Positions 42,579 through 52,109 are shown, numbered from the stretch's first letter. The stretch is 64,000 nt of DNA from Azospirillum soli (GCF_017876165.1 NZ_JAGINQ010000007.1:186001-250000), one strand, 5' to 3'. Translations and numbers: made by a program. Notes: generated by a model not told the origin, from the letters alone.

Positions 42579-43205
42579 TCACCGATGCATCATCGCCGGC
42601 TTGGCCGGAAGCTTCTCCAAAAGGTCGGCGATGTAGGCGTCCTCGCCCTTGCCGGACATAGCGGCGAAGCCCTTCAGCATCTGGCTGCCGAAGGTGAAGA
42701 CGTTGGCGAGGTCGATGCGCCACTTGCCGCCCTCGCGGACGAAGTCGGCGGGGACCAGCGCGGGGCGGTTGTCCACCATCAGGATGGCCGAGGCGCGGTC
42801 GCCCTTGACCCGCACCGGGCCCAGCCCGCTGCTGCCGATCACGTTGGGGCCGAGCCAGCCCTGCTTGATCCCATGATCGGCCAGATCGCCCAGCGACATG
42901 CGGCGCAGATCGGACGGGCTGACGTAGCGGCGCAGGCCCATGGCGGCGAACTTCTCCGCCGGCTCCAACCGGCTGATGCCGGCGTCCGTGCCGTTGCGGG
43001 CGGCGGCGCGCACCGCCTCCAGCTTGTCCACCGATGTCCGGGAAAGCAGCGGCACCACGGCCGAGCCGCGCTTCTGGGTCAGCGCGGTCCGCGCGCTCTC
43101 GAACACGGCCACGACCTCCCGCTCCTCCGGGGAGGCGGGTGGCGGGGCGGCAAAAGCGGGAACGCTTAGGACGAGGAGATACAGAACCAGGGACAGGATG
43201 CGCAT
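42579..43205 (-). CDS. Hypothetical exported protein
   Basis: 208 residues; Sec signal peptide MRILSLVLYLLVLSVPAFA, then a soluble domain with no recognised family (VVPLLSRTSVDKLEAVRAA; VDNRPALVPADFVREGGKWRID). The latter stretch resembles small NTF2-like or DUF secretory domains, but weakly. It starts 26 nt after the DUF2336 gene and is probably the third gene of that operon. Confidence 0.7.
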   Translation of the reverse strand: MRILSLVLYLLVLSVPAFAAPPPASPEEREVVAVFESARTALTQKRGSAVVPLLSRTSVDKLEAVRAAARNGTDAGISRLEPAEKFAAMGLRRYVSPSDLRRMSLGDLADHGIKQGWLGPNVIGSSGLGPVRVKGDRASAILMVDNRPALVPADFVREGGKWRIDLANVFTFGSQMLKGFAAMSGKGEDAYIADLLEKLPAKPAMMHR

Positions 43206-43231
43206 GAACGGGTCCGCTTATGGTCGCGGCG

Positions 43232-44542
43232 TCACTTCTTCTCCTCGACCCCGAAGAATTCGAGCTGCCAGCGCATCTCGTCGTCGGACATCGGGTAGAG
43301 GACGCCTTCCCGAGCATTAAGCGCTGTTTTTGGCGGAATCTGGGCGAGGCGCAACTGCACCTGCCGGGCGAACTGCATGCTGAGGCCGGCGCGCCACACC
43401 AGCGCGGTCACCGCGCGCGGCGCGTGGGTGCCGATGATGCGGTCCACGATGGGCAGCGGGATCTGCGACAGCTCCGCCAGACCAGCCATGACGAAGGCGC
43501 GGTCACCCTCCACCAGGGAGCCTTCCAGCAGCTTTTCGGTCAGCTTGCCTTCCTTGTTCAGCCTTGCGGCCTTGTCGGTCGGGCGCTCGGCGGGCTTTTC
43601 CTTCTCCGGCGCCAGCCCCAGCTCGTCCTCGCCGAAATCGACCGGGCCACGGATCGGGGTGGGGCCGGTGGCGCCCTTGCTGACCCGCGTCCGCACCGCC
43701 TCGGCCAGCTCGCGCGCCGCCCCCGGTTCCAGGTCGGTGCGCTCCTGCAGGGCCTTCAGCAGGTTGTCGGCGACGAAGCTGGCGAGCCGCGCCACCGCGC
43801 GCGCCGGCAGCCGGGGGCGCCGCACCAGCGGGCTGTGCCAGGGCTCGTGCTGCGGCGCCTGATCCAGGATGCGGTCCAGCGTCTCTTCCCGGATCTGCGC
43901 CGAAGGATTGGCGAGCAGCGCCGTCACCGCCGCCTCGTCGTCGGACCGCGCGATGGCGTCGGCGACGGAGGCCGACACCGTCTTGCGGCCGGCGATTGCC
44001 GACATGGCGCCGGCCACCGGCCCGGCCATGATGATGTCCACCAGATCCTCTTCGGTGAGGATCGGGGAGTGCTGGAGCACCGGGGCGCAGACCGACAGTT
44101 CCACGTCGCGGGCCAGCGCGTTGATGACGCTGTGCGGCGCGCCGGGCAGATCCTTCAGCGCCTCGGCCAGAATGCCGCGCACCTCGGTCGCCTGATCGCG
44201 GGCCAGCGCCTCCAGGCATTCCACGGTCAGCCGCTCGATCTGCGAGGCCTGGTCGGCCGACAGGTCGGGCAACAGACGGGCGATCTTCTGCGCGACGGCG
44301 CCGCGCACCGCCACCTCGCGGTCCTTGGCCAGCAGCAGGTCGGCTTGGCGCGGCGTGCCGGCGTTGGTGGCGATGGCCTTGCGCACCTCGGCGGCGGCGT
44401 CGGCGGCCAGGAAGTACAGAAGCTCCGGCCGGGTCTTGGGATACTCGGCGACGCGCCGGCGAACCGCCGGGTCCTCGCTCTGCACCATCTGCTTGGCGGC
44501 TTCGTAATCGCTCGGGTCGAGGATGTCGGCTCGATGGGTCAC
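43232..44542 (-). CDS. DUF2336 (HEAT-like) protein
   Basis: 436 residues. Helical repeat protein of the alphaproteobacterial DUF2336 family: HSPILTEEDLVDIIMAGP and GRKTVSASVADAIARSDDEAAVTALLAN are hallmark text; the N-terminus (DYEAAKQMVQSEDPAVRRRVAEYPK) is HEAT-like. The GTG start overlaps the upstream diguanylate cyclase stop by 4 nt (GTGA), so the two are co-translated. DUF2336 function is not established. Confidence 0.85.
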   Translation of the reverse strand: MTHRADILDPSDYEAAKQMVQSEDPAVRRRVAEYPKTRPELLYFLAADAAAEVRKAIATNAGTPRQADLLLAKDREVAVRGAVAQKIARLLPDLSADQASQIERLTVECLEALARDQATEVRGILAEALKDLPGAPHSVINALARDVELSVCAPVLQHSPILTEEDLVDIIMAGPVAGAMSAIAGRKTVSASVADAIARSDDEAAVTALLANPSAQIREETLDRILDQAPQHEPWHSPLVRRPRLPARAVARLASFVADNLLKALQERTDLEPGAARELAEAVRTRVSKGATGPTPIRGPVDFGEDELGLAPEKEKPAERPTDKAARLNKEGKLTEKLLEGSLVEGDRAFVMAGLAELSQIPLPIVDRIIGTHAPRAVTALVWRAGLSMQFARQVQLRLAQIPPKTALNAREGVLYPMSDDEMRWQLEFFGVEEKK

Positions 44543-46260
44543 GGGGTCGCCTCCACAACGACGGAATCTGGGGCGGAGTCTTCGACGATGGGCACGTAAT
44601 CGGGGGCGAAGGCGTAATGGCCCTTGCCGTGCTTCTTGGCGTCGTACATGGCGGAATCGGCGCGGTCGGTCAGTTCCTGCACCGTCTCGCCGCGTCCCGG
44701 CCGGTGCACGGCGATGCCGATGGACAGGCCCAGCGGCTTCTCATGGCTGGCGGAGAGGTGGCGCAGGTTGACCATGCCGTTCAGCAGCCGCTCGGCCACC
44801 ACCTTGGCCCGCGCCTCGTCGGTGCGGCCCAGCCACAGCACGAACTCGTCACCGCCCAGCCGGCCGGGCAGGTCGCCGGGCCGCACCCCGTTGGTCAGCA
44901 GGTTGCCGATGGCCTTCAGCACGGCGTCGCCCTGCTGGTGCCCGTGCAGGTCGTTGACCGCCTTGAAGTTGTCGAGGTCCACGTAGAGCAGCGCCGACGG
45001 GCCGGTGTCCGGCCGCCCCATCGTCTCCTCCATACGCTCGAAGAAGGTGCGGCGGTTGAACAGGCCGGTCAGCCCGTCGCGCTCCGACAGGCGCCGCAAC
45101 CGCTCCTGATAGGCCAGATGCGCGTGCGCGATGCCGATGTGGTCGGCCACGCCCGACAGCAGGAGGCGGTCCTCGTCGTCCCACGGGTCGGAATCGTCGC
45201 CGCGCCAGATCAGCACCGCGCCGTTCACCGCCTGCCGATGCTCGGTCCGCGCCGCCAGCAGGCGGTTGCCGCCCAGGGTCAGCGCCACCGGCTCCTCGGT
45301 CGCCGCGACCGTGTCCAAGCTCGGCTGGAAGATCTCCGGTTCCAGCTCCGCCGGGATTTCGGCGGCGAAGTCGGCGGCCGGCAGCAGGGCGCCCGTGTCG
45401 CCGGCCCGGTAAATGCGGCAGCCGTCGGCGCCCAGCGCGCGGGCCGTCTCCACCGCCGCAACGGTCAGCGCCTCCGCCGCGTCCAGCCGGTCGCGCAGGG
45501 TGTGGACGATGTGGGCCAGCAGCTTCTCGCGGTTTCGCACCCGCGACAGCTCCGCCGAGCGCAGCACCTGCTCGGTCACGTCGCGGCACACGCCGCGCGC
45601 ACCCGCCCATTCCCCGCGCGGCCCGTGCAGCGGCAGGGCCGAGGCCACCACGCAGGCCGGCGCGCCATCGGCGCATTTCAACCACAGCTCGCTCTGATCC
45701 ACCGGGCGGCGCGTGTCGAAGGGCAACGGCAGGTCGCCCCACTCGTCAATGGCGAGGTCGCGGGGGGCGCGACCAATTAGCGCATCCGCCCCGTACCCCA
45801 GCGCTCCCTTGGGCGTAACGAACACGAATCGTCCATCAGGCCCGGTTTCCCAGGCAAAATCGCTGGAGACCTCAACCAAATCCTTGTAGCGCTGGCGCGA
45901 CTCGGTGAGGGTCTGGCGCAGCTGCCGCTCCAGCGTGGAGTCACGGCCCAGAAGCAGCGCACCGCCGTCCGGCAGGGGCACCGCCGCCCATTCAACGATC
46001 ATCAGCCCGCGTTCCACCTCAATGGGAACCGAGCGCAATCCGGGCGCCACGCTGGACGTCGCCAGCCACGCCTGCACCTCCGAAAGCCAGCGCGGATCGG
46101 CGGTCAACAGCTCTTCGGCGGCGGCGTTGGCCTCCGCCACGGACTGGTCGGCGGCGAGCCTCAGAGCCGGACCTGGATAGGCGGCGACGAGCGCCGGCGG
46201 GGTGGCAGGATCGGAAGACGTGGCGGACAAGGCGGCGTCCACGAGGAGTTGCGAAGGCAC
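44539..46260 (-). CDS. Diguanylate cyclase (PAS-GAF-GGDEF)
   Basis: 573 residues, GTG start. An N-terminal PAS-like region, a PAS domain (YKDLVEVSSDFAWETGPDGR), a GAF domain (about 240-390, ALGADGCRIYRAG) and a GGDEF domain. The active site is intact GGDEF in GRLGGDEFVLWLG, and the product-inhibition I-site RPGD sits five residues before it. It should therefore make c-di-GMP with feedback control. No EAL domain and no membrane helix are visible. It heads the three-gene operon ending at 42579. Confidence 0.92.
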   Translation of the reverse strand: MPSQLLVDAALSATSSDPATPPALVAAYPGPALRLAADQSVAEANAAAEELLTADPRWLSEVQAWLATSSVAPGLRSVPIEVERGLMIVEWAAVPLPDGGALLLGRDSTLERQLRQTLTESRQRYKDLVEVSSDFAWETGPDGRFVFVTPKGALGYGADALIGRAPRDLAIDEWGDLPLPFDTRRPVDQSELWLKCADGAPACVVASALPLHGPRGEWAGARGVCRDVTEQVLRSAELSRVRNREKLLAHIVHTLRDRLDAAEALTVAAVETARALGADGCRIYRAGDTGALLPAADFAAEIPAELEPEIFQPSLDTVAATEEPVALTLGGNRLLAARTEHRQAVNGAVLIWRGDDSDPWDDEDRLLLSGVADHIGIAHAHLAYQERLRRLSERDGLTGLFNRRTFFERMEETMGRPDTGPSALLYVDLDNFKAVNDLHGHQQGDAVLKAIGNLLTNGVRPGDLPGRLGGDEFVLWLGRTDEARAKVVAERLLNGMVNLRHLSASHEKPLGLSIGIAVHRPGRGETVQELTDRADSAMYDAKKHGKGHYAFAPDYVPIVEDSAPDSVVVEATP

Positions 46261-46332
46261 GGATGTAACCTATGGCTGCATACCGTTTAGGATATCCGAA
46301 AAATGCCAACTTTTCCCGCATTAATGTTCAAT

Positions 46333-46367
46333 CAACCATGGGCCAACCATGGGACCAACCATGGGCA
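46333..46367. repeat. 11-12 bp tandem repeat (CAACCATGGGCC type), three copies
   Basis: CAACCATGGGC, CAACCATGGGAC and CAACCATGGGC follow one another in the leader between the divergent diguanylate cyclase and nucleotidase genes. Each contains an ATG, which makes the true start of the nucleotidase uncertain. Confidence 0.8.
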
Positions 46368-46417
46368 TCGCGCATGTCCGGCTTGCGGCTGGCGACGATG
46401 AGCCCCATTCTCAGCCG

Positions 46418-47095
46418 ATGACTGCATCCCTCCGCGACATCGGGGTCTGGATTTTCGACCTCGACAACACGCTCTACCCCGCCTCCTGCAACCTGTTCGC
46501 CCAGGTGGACCGGCGCATCGGGGAGTTCATCGCCGATCATTTCGGCATCGCCTTCGACGAGGCGCGCGTCATGCAGAAGCGGTTCTTCCGCGAGCACGGC
46601 ACGACGCTGCGCGGCCTGATGGTCGAACACGACGTGGACCCGGTGCCCTTCCTGGAGTACGTCCACGACATCGACGTGACGCCCGTGGCGCCCTCGCCGG
46701 AACTGGCCGACGCGCTGGACCGGCTGCCCGGCCGCAAGATCATCTACACCAACGGTTCGGTCCGCCACGCGGAGAACGTGACCGCGCGGCTGGGCATCGG
46801 CGACAAGTTCGAGGCGATGTTCGGCATCGTCGAGGCCGGCTATGTCCCGAAGCCCGACCCGCGCCCCTACGCCACGCTGGTCGAGCATTACGCCATCGAC
46901 CCGAAGAATGCCTGCATGGTCGAGGACATCGCCCGCAACCTCGTCCCCGCCCACGCCATGGGCATGACGACCGTCTGGGTGAAGAGCGAGGCCGACTGGG
47001 CCCGCCCCGACCGTGGCGGCGTCGGCACCGGCAGCCACATCGACCATGCCGTGGACGATCTGGTCGCGTGGCTTTCAGACCTGGCGGGCTGCTGA
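46418..47095 (+). CDS. HAD-family pyrimidine 5'-nucleotidase
   Basis: About 226 residues. Start set at MTASLRDIGVWIFDLDNTLYP, the usual N-terminus; upstream ATGs lie in tandem repeats. HAD motif I is DLDNTLYP, motif II is IIYTNGS, and the terminal acidic motif is MVEDIARNL. The Sdt1/YjjG-like cap matches pyrimidine 5'-nucleotidases. The substrate is inferred from family. Confidence 0.88.
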   Translation: MTASLRDIGVWIFDLDNTLYPASCNLFAQVDRRIGEFIADHFGIAFDEARVMQKRFFREHGTTLRGLMVEHDVDPVPFLEYVHDIDVTPVAPSPELADALDRLPGRKIIYTNGSVRHAENVTARLGIGDKFEAMFGIVEAGYVPKPDPRPYATLVEHYAIDPKNACMVEDIARNLVPAHAMGMTTVWVKSEADWARPDRGGVGTGSHIDHAVDDLVAWLSDLAGC

Positions 47096-47224
47096 GAAGC
47101 GTTCTGGCCGGCGACGTGGACGCCGGACCGGTTGCGAGGAACCGCTGGTTGGTTCGCCGCACTTCCCCCGGCCGTCGAAACGATCAACTCCCGCCAGTTC
47201 GTCCGGTTCGAGCAATTCGTCCAT

Positions 47225-47250
47225 ATTGATGGATACCATTGATGGATACC
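47225..47250. repeat. 13-bp perfect tandem duplication (ATTGATGGATACC)
   Basis: Two exact head-to-tail copies at 47225-47237 and 47238-47250 in the 269-nt gap before the methyltransferase gene. Nothing else in that gap is recognised. Confidence 0.85.
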
Positions 47251-47364
47251 GGATGTGCGGATGCGGAATTCCGCCGCGAAATCATCTCCCATTAACCCAC
47301 ACCCTATAAATTCTCCACCGTTACGCGATGTTATTTGGCCGACAACCGATTGAATGGGAATGGC

Positions 47365-48690
47365 ATGAAACCGCAAAGCAGCACGGCCATTGTGGCTGGT
47401 CGCGAGATTATCCTGCAGACCGACGACCTGACCGAGCGGCAGCGGGCGTCCCTGGAAGCCAGGCTTCCCCTGCTCCGCCGAATCACGGGGGATGCAGACG
47501 ATTACCTGGCGCGCAACGACGCTGACCGATCCGTCTTCGGCTCCCATTGGGGCGGCCCCTACTTTTCGAACATCGCACGCCGCATCTGCGAGCCGGACTG
47601 GACGTTCCTTGAACGGCTCCGTCTGGTTTATGAGTTTTCAGGCCTTCCCATCGTCACCTTTCGACGGCAAGAGACGGCTCCGGTGGTGGATCCGGTGCTC
47701 AACCGCTACATGAAGCTGCGGGCCATCACACCGGCCAATCTCCGATTCTCCGCGCCGCCCATGTGCGGCGAAGCCGGCTGGAAGATCGACCGGGGCATCG
47801 TCAACTGGGATGTCGCGATCGTCCAGGAACGTCTCCAGTTCCTGCATTTCTCGGGCGTGCTGGACTGGCTGAACAGCCGCCCGCACCGCCCGACGATCAT
47901 GGAGATCGGCACCGGTTGCGGACTGTTCGCCCTGGCTCTCGGACGCGTTATCCCCGAAGCGACCTACATTCTGTGCGACGTGCCTGACGTGCTGCTGAAC
48001 GCCGCGGCCTACCTTGCCATGGCACGCCCAGCGGCCCGCTACCACGTCGTGCTGCCCGACGGAATCCACAGCATCACCGCCGAAGGCGAGCACACCATCC
48101 TCTCGTCGCTTGACGAGGTGCATGGCGGGTACGTCTTCATGCCCAACTACATGATGCACCGGTACGGGCCGTCCATCACGTTGGACATGGGGCTCAACGC
48201 CATGTCCATGCACGAGATGGCCGTCGAGCAGATCGCCTATTACGCCGGCCTGCTCAGCCGGGCGACGGGAGCGCGGGAGGGTCTCTACTTCGACATCAAC
48301 ACCTACTACAAGGGTACGAACGAGATCCTGGAGTTTCATTTCAATCGTGCTTTCGCCGTTTCAGCCCGGCCGGATCTGATCGATCTGGCGCTGTCGCCCA
48401 AGATCTGGACCAACAGCCGCAGGACGATGACCGCGGTGGAGGACCGGATGCGGCATTACCGTTCCCTCTACGACTTGGACGCCGCCTTCTCCATCGACTT
48501 CCCCTTCGAGTATCCGCCCTTCGATGAGAATATCGCCTTGGGATTGCTGAACGAGGAGATCGGCTCAATCCTGAACGTGGACTACCAGAAGGTAGCAAAG
48601 GAGCGCGGCAAGGTTTCCTTCAATGACGATCTGAAGGTTTTCTTTGGCGAGCATCTGGCCATTTATCGCGCCCGTTTCGGCGTCCGATAA
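47365..48690 (+). CDS. Putative (sugar) O-methyltransferase
   Basis: 441 residues from ATG at 47365 (GGGAA upstream; a TTG at 47335 is possible). A Rossmann SAM-binding motif IMEIGTGCGLFALALGR lies at about 178-195, followed by ILCDVPDVLLNAAAYL and the DEVHGGYVFMPNYM region. The N-terminal 150 residues are helical and unassigned (FLERLRLVYEFSG). The overall plan fits the putative sugar O-methyltransferase family seen near polysaccharide genes, but no such genes adjoin it. Substrate unknown. Confidence 0.7.
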   Translation: MKPQSSTAIVAGREIILQTDDLTERQRASLEARLPLLRRITGDADDYLARNDADRSVFGSHWGGPYFSNIARRICEPDWTFLERLRLVYEFSGLPIVTFRRQETAPVVDPVLNRYMKLRAITPANLRFSAPPMCGEAGWKIDRGIVNWDVAIVQERLQFLHFSGVLDWLNSRPHRPTIMEIGTGCGLFALALGRVIPEATYILCDVPDVLLNAAAYLAMARPAARYHVVLPDGIHSITAEGEHTILSSLDEVHGGYVFMPNYMMHRYGPSITLDMGLNAMSMHEMAVEQIAYYAGLLSRATGAREGLYFDINTYYKGTNEILEFHFNRAFAVSARPDLIDLALSPKIWTNSRRTMTAVEDRMRHYRSLYDLDAAFSIDFPFEYPPFDENIALGLLNEEIGSILNVDYQKVAKERGKVSFNDDLKVFFGEHLAIYRARFGVR

Positions 48691-49131
48691 CGGGGCAGTC
48701 GATGCGAAGCTCCCTGCATGGGTGACAGCGATGCGGGGCGCCAGGCGGCTGTCCCCGTGGGCGGCTTCCAGAAGGCCACGACACGACAAGGTTCTTCTGT
48801 GGCACCAGACGCCTGCTCGGCCACGGCGGCGATGGCGATGCGCCGCATCGCGTCCTGCAGTACGGCAATCGGCCGGCCGATCCCGGCGACCGCGACGAGG
48901 ACGGCCAGCGCCGCGCCGGCCAAGACGCCGAACGTCGCCATGATCGTCGCCCAACGGATCGCGTCCTGGGGTTCCCGGGTCAGCGCGTCGGAGCGCCGCC
49001 CGAGGTCGCCCCGCCCCTCGTCGGACATCTGGGCGGCGGTGTCCAGCGCCTCCAACAGCAGAGCCCGGCCTTCCTTGCGGTGGGCATTGGCGGCCCCGCC
49101 GAAGTCGCCCGCTTCCGTCCTGGCGTAGACT

Positions 49132-49153
49132 AAAGCGGATTTCGATCCGCTTT
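49132..49153. repeat. Short palindrome AAAGCGGAT-TTCG-ATCCGCTTT
   Basis: Perfect 9-bp stem with a TTCG tetraloop inside the decayed receptor, adding an in-frame SGSKSALV-like tract. Flanked by CT and GG, as is the palindrome at 49259-49280. Confidence 0.8.
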
Positions 49154-49206
49154 GGACCGCGACGGCGGTCCCGGCCGCCAGCCTTCGGTTCATTCCTTGG
49201 CGGCAG

Positions 49207-49227
49207 GCGGATGCCAGAGGCATCCGC
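49207..49227. repeat. Short palindrome GCGGATGCC-AGA-GGCATCCGC
   Basis: Perfect 9-bp stem with a 3-nt loop in the decayed receptor. It shares the GCGGAT/ATCCGC core with 49132-49153. Confidence 0.8.
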
Positions 49228-49258
49228 TGAGAGCCGGCATGTGAGGCCATGTGAATCT

Positions 49259-49280
49259 AAAGCGAACGCAAGCTCGCTTT
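49259..49280. repeat. Short palindrome AAAGCGAACGCAAGCTCGCTTT
   Basis: Nine-position stem with one mismatch and a GCAA loop, flanked by CT and GG like 49132-49153. It lies at the frame break of the decayed receptor. Confidence 0.75.
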
Positions 49281-49733
49281 GGCGGCAGCAGGTTTCTGAT
49301 CTTCACCAAGCCATCCAGCATCCGGTCGACCGTCGCCTGATGCCGGGGCGGAGCGAGCTTGCGCAGGTCCGCACCGTTCGCGTCCAACGCCACGGAAATG
49401 TCGCCGATGGCCTTGACCGGCGGAGTCAGCGCGGACGGGTCGCGCAACAGCAGAACGGCGACGGCGATGGCCACCACGCTCAGCAGGACGACGACGCCGT
49501 ATATCTTGGGGCCGACGCCGATGCGGCTCGGCAGGTTCATGACACACTCACGCTGGAGGCGACCACTCTGGAGGTAACAGCCGCACGGGAAGGCCCCTTG
49601 GAACGAAACCTCCGGCGACGAAATCGTTGAATGGCTCGGGCGGCTGAAATGGACCGATCAGGACGAAAAGACCTTCGCGGGGCGCGTTGTCCGCCGACTT
49701 GCGACGAGCTTGTGGCCAGGGGTGAGAGTGGAA

Positions 49734-49747
49734 TTGACAAAGATCAA
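49734..49747. promoter_or_regulatory. FNR/FixK-like box TTGACAAAGATCAA
   Basis: Fits TTGAN6TCAA. It lies 92 bp from the better box at 49826 and 194 nt upstream of the decayed receptor start. Its target is unclear. Confidence 0.5.
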
Positions 49748-49825
49748 AACGCCGTCCAGTCATGCAGACTCCACAGTACTGGCCGCCGATGGCTGAATAA
49801 TTTATCAGAAAAACTTTTGCTTTCA

Positions 49826-49839
49826 TTGATTGGTATCAA
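49826..49839. promoter_or_regulatory. Consensus FNR/FixK box TTGATTGGTATCAA
   Basis: Exact TTGAT-N4-ATCAA, the FNR/FixK consensus. It lies in A/T-rich DNA 255 nt before dapD on the plus strand and 286 nt before the decayed chemoreceptor on the minus strand. Confidence 0.65.
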
Positions 49840-50094
49840 ACAAACGTCACGGTCCTTTACGGTTGAACTCTTGGCATCCCCCCGAACGGGCCCCGGAACG
49901 AACCGTGCGTTCTTGCGGATCGTCTCCGTCTTACGGGTGAAAGCAAATACCGCCGGCCCCGCCGCATTCCGGTACCGGCGACGCCGGTGCCGTCGCCTCG
50001 CGCCGTGTCCTTTTGTTGCCCCCTTTTGTTGACAAGGCGGCGCGGTGCGCTCCATGTTCCGAACCCTCGACATCCAGCCCAAGCGATTGCCGAC

Positions 50095-50937
50095 ATGAGC
50101 CACGCCAGCCTCGAATCCGCCATCAACGCCGCGTGGGAGACCCGCGACACCCTGAACGCCGACACCAAGGGCGCGACCCGCAACGCCGTGGACGAAGCCC
50201 TGGCCGGCCTCGATTCCGGCGACCTGCGCGTGGCGCAGAAGACGGACGCCGGCTGGACGGTGAACCAGTGGCTGAAGAAGGCCGTCCTGCTGTCCTTCCG
50301 CCTGAACCCGAACGAGACGATTCCCGGCGCGCCGGGCGGTGCGTCCTGGTACGACAAGGTGCCGCCGAAGTTCGAAGGCTGGTCGGAAGCCCAGTTCCAG
50401 GCCTCCGGCTTCCGCGCGGTTCCGGGCGCGGTCGTGCGCCGCTCGGCCTACATCGCCCCGAACGTCGTGCTGATGCCCAGCTTCGTGAACGTCGGCGCCT
50501 ACGTGGACAGCGCCACCATGGTGGACACCTGGACCACCGTCGGTTCCTGCGCCCAGATCGGCAAGAACGTCCACCTGTCGGGCGGCGTCGGCATCGGCGG
50601 CGTGCTTGAGCCGTTGCAGGCCAACCCCGTCATCATCGAGGACGACTGCTTCATCGGCGCCCGTTCGGAAGTGGCCGAGGGCGTGATCGTGGAGCGCGGC
50701 GCGGTCGTCTCCATGGGCTGCTACATCGGGGCCTCGACCAAGATCATCGACCGCGCGACGGGCGAGGTCTTCATGGGCCGCGTCCCGGCCTATTCCGTGG
50801 TCGTTCCGGGCACCATTCCGGGCAAGCCGCTGCCCGACGGCTCGGCCGGTCCGGGACTGTACTGCTGCGTGATCGTGAAGCGCGTGGACGAGAAGACCCG
50901 CTCCAAGACCTCGATCAACGACCTGCTGCGCGACTGA
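50095..50937 (+). CDS. dapD: 2,3,4,5-tetrahydropyridine-2,6-dicarboxylate N-succinyltransferase
   Basis: 280 residues from [18 protein letters not shown]; upstream in-frame codons give a non-conserved leader. Left-handed beta-helix acyltransferase of the lysine/DAP pathway: [66 protein letters not shown]. Uses succinyl-CoA. dapE follows after 5 nt. Confidence 0.97.
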   Translation: MSHASLESAINAAWETRDTLNADTKGATRNAVDEALAGLDSGDLRVAQKTDAGWTVNQWLKKAVLLSFRLNPNETIPGAPGGASWYDKVPPKFEGWSEAQFQASGFRAVPGAVVRRSAYIAPNVVLMPSFVNVGAYVDSATMVDTWTTVGSCAQIGKNVHLSGGVGIGGVLEPLQANPVIIEDDCFIGARSEVAEGVIVERGAVVSMGCYIGASTKIIDRATGEVFMGRVPAYSVVVPGTIPGKPLPDGSAGPGLYCCVIVKRVDEKTRSKTSINDLLRD

Positions 50938-50942
50938 GGACC

Positions 50943-52109
50943 ATGACCACCGACGCCGTCTCCCCCGATCCGGTTTCGCTTGCCCAGGACCTGATCCGTT
51001 GCCGCAGCGTGACGCCGGAGGATTCCGGTGCGCTCGGCGTGCTGGAGGCGGCGCTGAAGCCTCTGGGCTTCACCTGCCACCGCCTCCGCTTCGAGGAGGA
51101 GGGCACGGCGCCGGTGGACAACCTCTACGCCCGCCTGGGCACCGAGGGGCCGAACTTCTGCTTCGCCGGGCACACCGACGTGGTGCCGCCCGGCGAGCTG
51201 AAGGGCTGGTCTATCGATCCCTTCGGCGCGGAAATCCACAACGGCCGCCTTTACGGCCGGGGTGCGGTGGATATGAAGGGGGCCATCGCCGCCTTCGTCG
51301 CCGCCACCGCCCGCCATCTCCAAGCCAACGGAAAACCCAAGGGCTCGATCAGCCTCCTCATCACCGGGGACGAGGAAGGGGTCGCCATCAACGGCACGAA
51401 GAAGGTGCTGGGCTGGCTGAAGGAAAAGGGCGAGACGCTCGACGCCTGCGTGGTCGGGGAACCGACCAACCCCAGAACGCTCGGCGACATGATCAAGATC
51501 GGCCGGCGCGGCAGCCTGACCGGCTATCTCACCGCCTACGGCGCCCAGGGGCACGTCGCCTACCCGCATCTGGCCGACAACCCGCTGCCCCGCCTCGTCC
51601 GCATGCTGGCCGCCATCACGGAGGAGCCGCTGGACGAGGGCACCGCCCATTTCCAACCCTCCACCCTGGCGCTGACCACCATCGACGTGGGCAACCCGGC
51701 CAACAACGTGATCCCTGCCCAGGGGCAGGCCACCTTCAACATCCGCTTCAACGACGCCCACACCCCGGCCAGCCTGGAGGCGTGGCTGCGCGCCAAGTTC
51801 GACGCGGTGGGCGGGGCCTACGACCTGCGGGTCGCCTGCTCCGGCGACAGCTTCGTCACGCACCCCGGCCCGCTGACCGAGTTGGTGGCGGGCGCGGTCG
51901 AGTCGGTGACCGGCCGCCGGCCCGAATATTCGACCACCGGAGGCACGTCGGACGCACGCTTCATCAAGGACTTCTGCCCGGTGGTGGAGTTCGGCCTCGT
52001 CGGCCAGACCATGCACAAGGTGGACGAGCATGTGGCCCTCGACGACCTTGCCAAGCTGACCGACATCTATGAAGCCATCCTGCGCGACGTGTTCGACCGG
52101 ATCGGCTGA
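50943..52109 (+). CDS. dapE: Succinyl-diaminopimelate desuccinylase
   Basis: 388-residue M20 zinc peptidase-type enzyme. Metal-binding motifs [20 protein letters not shown] and ITGDEEG (catalytic Glu) are intact, as are [19 protein letters not shown] and [12 protein letters not shown]. Co-transcribed with dapD, completing two consecutive steps of DAP synthesis. Confidence 0.97.
   Translation: MTTDAVSPDPVSLAQDLIRCRSVTPEDSGALGVLEAALKPLGFTCHRLRFEEEGTAPVDNLYARLGTEGPNFCFAGHTDVVPPGELKGWSIDPFGAEIHNGRLYGRGAVDMKGAIAAFVAATARHLQANGKPKGSISLLITGDEEGVAINGTKKVLGWLKEKGETLDACVVGEPTNPRTLGDMIKIGRRGSLTGYLTAYGAQGHVAYPHLADNPLPRLVRMLAAITEEPLDEGTAHFQPSTLALTTIDVGNPANNVIPAQGQATFNIRFNDAHTPASLEAWLRAKFDAVGGAYDLRVACSGDSFVTHPGPLTELVAGAVESVTGRRPEYSTTGGTSDARFIKDFCPVVEFGLVGQTMHKVDEHVALDDLAKLTDIYEAILRDVFDRIG

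Larger units (their letters stand above)
48790..49540 (-). pseudogene. Decayed methyl-accepting chemotaxis receptor
   Basis: Reading leftwards from 49540, MNLPSRIGVGPKIYGVVVLLSVVAIAV is a receptor N-terminus with membrane helix one. It continues to LVKIRNLLPP and then runs into palindromic sequence. The frame changes; a second segment then shows helix two (IMATFGVLAGAALAVLV) and a HAMP start (GIGRPIAVLQDAMRRIA). That runs directly into a receptor-tail-like AAVAEQASGATEE, with most of the signalling domain missing. Frameshift plus deletion make it non-functional. Confidence 0.75.
49541..50094. other. 554-nt gap upstream of dapD with two FNR-type boxes
   Basis: No confident gene. A 70-codon open stretch without a start codon (EIVEWLGRLKWTDQDEKTF...VLAADG) runs from about 49580 to 49797 on the plus strand; it may be a remnant or chance. 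The part around 49780-49860 is A/T-rich. Two FNR/FixK-like palindromes lie at 49734 and 49826. A GC-rich imperfect hairpin near 49970-49990 and TTGACA at 50029 precede dapD. Confidence 0.5.

Noticed and set aside
49631..50032. A 133-codon plus-strand open frame upstream of dapD
   Set aside because: No ribosome site and Arg/Cys-rich shadow-like composition; it runs across the A/T-rich operator region with no domain.
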